Shown one piece after another: positions 7,290-10,085 of a stretch of 10,085 nt of DNA (its first letter is position 1; each line of letters opens with the position of its first letter). The stretch is from Holosporales bacterium (GTDB lineage: Bacteria > Pseudomonadota > Alphaproteobacteria > RUG11792). Below the pieces are notes generated by a model, which had not been told where the DNA came from, made no database searches, and saw nothing but the letters and a program-made list of their open reading frames with translations. The stretch is from contig JAIRZU010000063.1 of assembly GCA_031267075.1 (NCBI GenBank), positions 1 through 10,085 of the forward strand. Reading direction: 5' to 3'. A program made the position numbers and the translations under genes.

Positions 7290-7667
7290 TTAGTGTCCTT
7301 CGATTATCACGAAGGCCGAGACATAATCCTTCTCGTCACTCACCGAAGCCAGGACTGAGAATGCTGGAGCTTTCCTCAGAACGTTTCTTAAAGCATTTCC
7401 ATGGAGCGTTATAAGAGGCTTTCCATTTGAGTCATGAGAAATCTCCATATCATGCCACTTTACTCCACCAACATCCGAGATCGCCTTGATGGTAGCTTCC
7501 TTTAGAGAAAACACCTTCGCGAATGAAGCTGCCATATTTGAGCGAGCTTCACAAAACGCAATCTCAGATTCGGTAAACGTCTTACTCTTAAAGCGCTCAG
7601 GGAATCTCATAAGCAGGTGCTCAATCCTATGGATTGCTAAGATATCAATTCCTACCCCAACAATCAC
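7290..7667 (-). CDS. acpS: Holo-[acyl-carrier-protein] synthase
   Basis: AcpS moves the phosphopantetheine arm from CoA onto acyl carrier protein, activating fatty acid synthesis; it is a cytoplasmic trimer in known cases. The 125 residues match the usual length. GVGIDILAIHRIE at 4-16 carries the metal-binding Asp8, FTESE at 31-35 is the second family motif, and SFAKVFSLKEATIKA at 48-62 carries the metal-binding Glu57. NGKPLITLHGNA near 81-92 is also typical. The start is GTG at 7667, eight bases after the rpsR stop, without a clear ribosome binding site, so coupling to rpsR translation is likely. It is the last gene of the rpsF-rpsR-acpS unit. Confidence 0.93.
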   Translation of the reverse strand: MIVGVGIDILAIHRIEHLLMRFPERFKSKTFTESEIAFCEARSNMAASFAKVFSLKEATIKAISDVGGVKWHDMEISHDSNGKPLITLHGNALRNVLRKAPAFSVLASVSDEKDYVSAFVIIEGH

Positions 7668-7675
7668 AATCAGTC

Positions 7676-7897
7676 TTATTTAATCACGAATGGTAGTAGT
7701 GCAAGGATTCTGGCTCGTTTGATTGCCTTTGAGATCTCTCTCTGCTTTTTAAGCGATTGTCCTCTGATTCTGCTTGGGATTATTTTCCCACGCTCAGATA
7801 TGTACCTAGATAGAGCCCTAACGTCCTTGTAATCTATGGTGTAATCATGAACGCGTCTCTCCTGCTTTTCCTCATTCTCGTCTTTTTCTATTTCCAT
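7676..7897 (-). CDS. rpsR: Small ribosomal subunit protein bS18
   Basis: S18 pairs with S6 on the platform of the 30S subunit. I chose the ATG at 7897 (73 residues) because AGGAG lies six bases upstream of it. An ATG at 7918, two bases after the rpsF stop, would add seven residues. The core is clear: IDYKD at 21-25, GKIIPSRIRG at 37-46 and KQREISKAIKRARILALLPF at 51-70. The N-terminus is unusual. The basic-aromatic FFRRRK-C segment of most S18 proteins is missing and an acidic, charged stretch (MEIEKDENEEKQERR) takes its place. Confidence 0.93.
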   Translation of the reverse strand: MEIEKDENEEKQERRVHDYTIDYKDVRALSRYISERGKIIPSRIRGQSLKKQREISKAIKRARILALLPFVIK

Positions 7898-7920
7898 ACC
7901 GTTCTCCTGTATACGCATGA

Positions 7921-8274
7921 CTATGCCCTCCCGCCAGACTGAGATTCCCTAATATTCCTCCTCATTAATGCTGATGGGTTATTATCCAGCTTATCTACCT
8001 TCACGATTAGGAACCTGATAACGTCCTCATCAAGCGTCAATCTCCTCTCAAGCTCCGCCAAGCCAGCTGATGCTAGGGCTATGTTTAGAAGCACATAGTG
8101 CCCGCTCTTGCTCTTTTTTATTGGATACGCTAGGTATCGAAGTCCGCAGAATTCAGTCTTTGTAACTTCTCCGCCAAACTCCTTTATCACAGCCACCATG
8201 GAATCTGTAATAGTCCCCACGTGACTAGATGATGCATCGGATCTCACTACAAACACGACTTCATAAAATTTCAT
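7921..8274 (-). CDS. rpsF: Small ribosomal subunit protein bS6
   Basis: S6 is the partner of S18 in the 30S platform and joins late in assembly. The protein has 117 residues, within the normal range. It opens with the usual MKFYEVVFVVR strand, followed by a helix (HVGTITDSMVAVIKEFGG), then GLRYLAYPIKKSKSGHYVLLNI at about 44-65, which contains the conserved LAYPIKK signature. A second helix and the strand VIRFLIVKVDK complete the ferredoxin-like fold. The ribosome binding site GGAAGGAGAG is strong. rpsR follows after two to 23 bases depending on its start. Confidence 0.96.
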   Translation of the reverse strand: MKFYEVVFVVRSDASSSHVGTITDSMVAVIKEFGGEVTKTEFCGLRYLAYPIKKSKSGHYVLLNIALASAGLAELERRLTLDEDVIRFLIVKVDKLDNNPSALMRRNIRESQSGGRA

Positions 8275-8312
8275 AACAACTCTCCTTCCGGTTGATTACT
8301 GAAGATCAGTAA
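8275..8312 (-). promoter_or_regulatory. Structured rpsF leader, possible S6:S18 control site
   Basis: Reading the minus strand, TTACTGA-TCT-TCAGTAA forms a perfect seven-pair hairpin (8296-8312). Then comes CAAC, CGGAAGGAGA and GTTG, so the Shine-Dalgarno sits in the loop of a small four-pair stem, with CCG at its edge. S6:S18 complexes repress rpsF mRNA in several bacteria through a leader containing a CCG. Whether this leader belongs to that class is inference. Confidence 0.35.
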
Positions 8313-8450
8313 AACAGCCCATGGCACAATGTTCTAGACACGACCACAAGCAAGGCTACGGCACATAGTGTATCACGCCTCAGTAATATGTTGTAGCGAA
8401 AAAAACGCCCATTGTGTAAGTAGCGTGCACGCGGTACATTGTCATTGTTG
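8313..8450. other. Upstream region of the rpsF operon
   Basis: This stretch should hold the minus-strand promoter for rpsF-rpsR-acpS. I could not find a convincing -35/-10 pair: TACACT near 8369-8374 has no -35 at the right distance. A run of seven A at 8399-8405 is a T-run on the minus strand. The open frame at 8380-8583 on the minus strand is rich in Tyr, Met and Thr, lies over the putative plus-strand RNA, and is not called. Confidence 0.3.
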
Positions 8451-8480
8451 TTGACATATGAGAGGGCATGTTCATATGAT
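8451..8480 (+). promoter_or_regulatory. Near-consensus sigma-70-type promoter
   Basis: A perfect TTGACA (8451-8456) is followed after 18 bases by TATGAT (8475-8480), one mismatch from consensus. This is the best full promoter in the window. It points right, into a region without a gene, about 370 bases before ffh, which has its own promoter. Confidence 0.65.
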
Positions 8481-8486
8481 ATGAGA

Positions 8487-8700
8487 AAAAATAGCAGATG
8501 CTGTGAACGGAAATATGTGTGTAACTCAGCAGAGTTATGCCCATATTCCGTTCATACCCAAAGGCCTCTAGAATGAGTATCAAGACTTAATCATCATTAT
8601 GGGTTGCAAGGCATTACTCCTATGGAGTATGTTGGTAATGTTCTTGAGGCAGCTTGGTTGTCTCATAGATGGTGGACATACACACACGACTAAGATTGTA
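8487..8700 (+). ncRNA. Candidate structured small RNA upstream of ffh
   Basis: The transcript expected from the 8451-8480 promoter would begin near 8487 and contains two strong hairpins. The first (8504-8554) has arms of more than 20 bases around the loop AGCA, beginning TGAACGG and ending CCGTTCA, with one mismatch, one bulge and two G-U pairs. The second (8607-8646) pairs CAAG and CATTAC with GTAATG and CTTG around an inner TCC/GGA. No convincing protein frame fits. I looked for the SRP RNA core (GGAAGGAAGCAGC) and RNase P or tmRNA signatures and found none. The 3' end is not defined, and a long leader of ffh is the alternative. Confidence 0.35.
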
Positions 8701-8780
8701 TCACACGGCTCTCTCGCTGCATACCAGAAATTTCAAAGCATCGCAAATTCATCAGGAAAGCGCATGGGCTAATTTTTAGG

Positions 8781-8810
8781 TTGAGTGACAGCTCGCATGC
8801 ATCGTATAAT
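8781..8810 (+). promoter_or_regulatory. ffh promoter
   Basis: TTGAGT (8781-8786) and a perfect TATAAT (8805-8810) are 18 bases apart. Transcription would start near 8817, leaving a leader of about 31 bases before the ffh GTG. Confidence 0.65.
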
Positions 8811-8847
8811 ATACCATGTATCCCATGAAGTGTCAATAGGAACCGTC

Positions 8848-10085
8848 GTGTTTGCTAACCTATCTAAAAAGCTACTAGCTGCTATAGGCAGTATCGGGAA
8901 GCGCGGGATCTTAACGGATGAGGCGGTGGATGCCGCAGTTCGTGAAATAAGGATATCGCTACTGGAGGCCGACGTGGCGCTTGATGTTGTGAAGTCATTC
9001 ACCTCTAACGTTAGGGAGAAGCTTATCGGCCAGAAGCTCATTGGCGGATTAACATCCGAGCAGACAATCATAAAGATCGTGTATGATGAACTGGTGGAAC
9101 TACTCGGAACACCAGATAGCTCGCCTGGCATCAAGCATAGGATTGTCCTGATGGTGGGCCTCCAAGGCACCGGGAAAACCACTACATCCGCGAAGTTAGC
9201 GTACCTGCAGAAAACCAAGTTCAAGAAGCGAGTGCTTCTGGTCTCTCTCGATACATATAGGCCTGCCGCGATACATCAGCTTCAAAAGCTAGCATCACAG
9301 AACTCCATAGACTTCTTCGATGGGTTTGATATTGAGTCAGACGATCCAATTGCCATCGTTCAGAAATCTGCGAAAGCCCGATCTGACTACGACATCACTA
9401 TATATGACACAGCCGGCCGCCTGTACATCGACGACAACATGATGACAGAAGTCAAAACCATAAAGGAGCTCATTGGCGAGTGTGAGACATTCCTAGTAGT
9501 AGACAGCATGATGGGCCAGGACTCCATCAACATGGCTAGATCTTTTAATGAGGCAGTCGGCCTAACCGGCATCGTCCTAACGAGAATCGATGGAGATGCA
9601 AGGGGCGGAGTAGCCCTGTCAGCAAAGGCAGTATCGAACTGCCAGATAAGGTACATCGGTACTGGCGAGAAGATACAGGACATCGAAGTCTTCCACCCAG
9701 ATCGCATAGCCTCCCGGATTCTCGATAGAGGTGACATGATGAGCCTCATCGAAAATGCAATGGATGAGAATGTTGTCGACGCCGTGAAAGATGTTGCAAT
9801 CGGAAAGAAGTTCGACCTGGCAGGGATGGAAACATACCTGGGGCAGCTCGAAAAGATCGGAGGCCTCCGTGGCTTTATGAAGTTCCTCCCAGGCGTCGGG
9901 AAACTCAAAGCTAAACTGGAGGAGGCTAATATTACGGATCGCTCAGCAGCAAGGCAGCGCGCAATAATAAGATCGATGACGCCTCTCGAAAGGAGGAAGC
10001 CTGAGATACTGAACGCCTCGAGAAGAAGAAGGATAGCAGCAGGATGCGGACAACAGGTATCTGACGTAAACAAACTCATCAAGCA
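8848..10085 (+). CDS. ffh: Signal recognition particle protein Ffh (3' end outside window)
   Basis: Ffh with 4.5S RNA binds signal sequences emerging from the ribosome and delivers membrane proteins to FtsY. The frame is open to the window edge: 412 codons of an expected 450 or so. The GTG at 8848 aligns VFANLSKKL with the E. coli start MFDNLTDRL, and AGG sits seven bases upstream. A GTG at 8830 is in frame but less likely. After the N domain, the GTPase domain shows GLQGTGKTT (104-112), DTYRPAA (135-141), DTAGR (187-191), TRID (245-248, usually TKxD) and GDARGG (249-254). The M domain starts near 300 and keeps the RNA-binding SMTPLERRKPEIL and SRRRRIAAGCG, but its signal-binding loop GGLRGFMKFLPGVGKLK has few methionines. 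The gene is divergent from rpsF. Confidence 0.96.
   Translation, partial: MFANLSKKLLAAIGSIGKRGILTDEAVDAAVREIRISLLEADVALDVVKSFTSNVREKLIGQKLIGGLTSEQTIIKIVYDELVELLGTPDSSPGIKHRIVLMVGLQGTGKTTTSAKLAYLQKTKFKKRVLLVSLDTYRPAAIHQLQKLASQNSIDFFDGFDIESDDPIAIVQKSAKARSDYDITIYDTAGRLYIDDNMMTEVKTIKELIGECETFLVVDSMMGQDSINMARSFNEAVGLTGIVLTRIDGDARGGVALSAKAVSNCQIRYIGTGEKIQDIEVFHPDRIASRILDRGDMMSLIENAMDENVVDAVKDVAIGKKFDLAGMETYLGQLEKIGGLRGFMKFLPGVGKLKAKLEEANITDRSAARQRAIIRSMTPLERRKPEILNASRRRRIAAGCGQQVSDVNKLIK

Noticed and set aside
8380..8583. Minus-strand frame of 67 codons in the rpsF/ffh gap.
   Set aside because: Tyr/Met/Thr-rich translation of low-complexity DNA, no ribosome binding site, and it lies across the hairpin and promoter of the plus strand.
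8647..8760. Possible 4.5S RNA near ffh.
   Set aside because: AGGCAGCTTGG at 8647-8657 only faintly recalls the SRP RNA core; the GGAAGGAAGCAGC tetraloop region is absent on both strands.
9387..10082. Long minus-strand frame opposite ffh.
   Set aside because: Serine- and proline-rich shadow of the ffh coding strand, with no motif; ffh itself is certain.

Overview
The window looks like the chromosome of an alphaproteobacterium, most likely a member of or near the Rickettsiales. The ribosomal protein L35 begins MKLKTKSSAKKRF in the rickettsial style, the tRNAs carry an encoded CCA, and housekeeping genes are scattered singly among intergenic gaps. Placement at family level is inference only.

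Region by region. Positions 40-1735 (+) hold a large exported protein of unknown function. A lipoprotein signal peptide with a strong ribosome binding site is cut from its body by an (AG)8 dinucleotide tract that sits in the wrong register, as in a phase-variable contingency gene. Next come glmU (1891-3219, +; UDP-GlcNAc synthesis) and a convergent trkH (3438-4877, -; potassium uptake). Between them lies a 127-bp MITE-like inverted repeat. A second orphan exported protein (5194-5895, +) follows, divergent from trkH. The minus-strand cluster at 6003-6897 is promoter - tRNA-Leu(UAA) - rpmI - rplT - tRNA-Leu(GAG). A gene-free stretch at 6898-7289 has a hairpin, a 14-bp palindrome and two DnaA-box-like sites. 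The minus-strand operon rpsF - rpsR - acpS occupies 7290-8274. The gap at 8313-8847 contains a near-consensus promoter that reads into two strong hairpins, which I consider a candidate small RNA, and then a separate promoter for ffh. The ffh gene (8848 onward, +) runs off the window.

The recognised genes serve the cell envelope (GlmU), fatty acid carrier activation (AcpS), ion balance (TrkH), the ribosome (L20, L35, S6, S18, two leucine tRNAs) and membrane protein targeting (Ffh). The two unidentified secreted proteins are the most host- or environment-facing items. The AG-tract locus is the strongest candidate for something undescribed.
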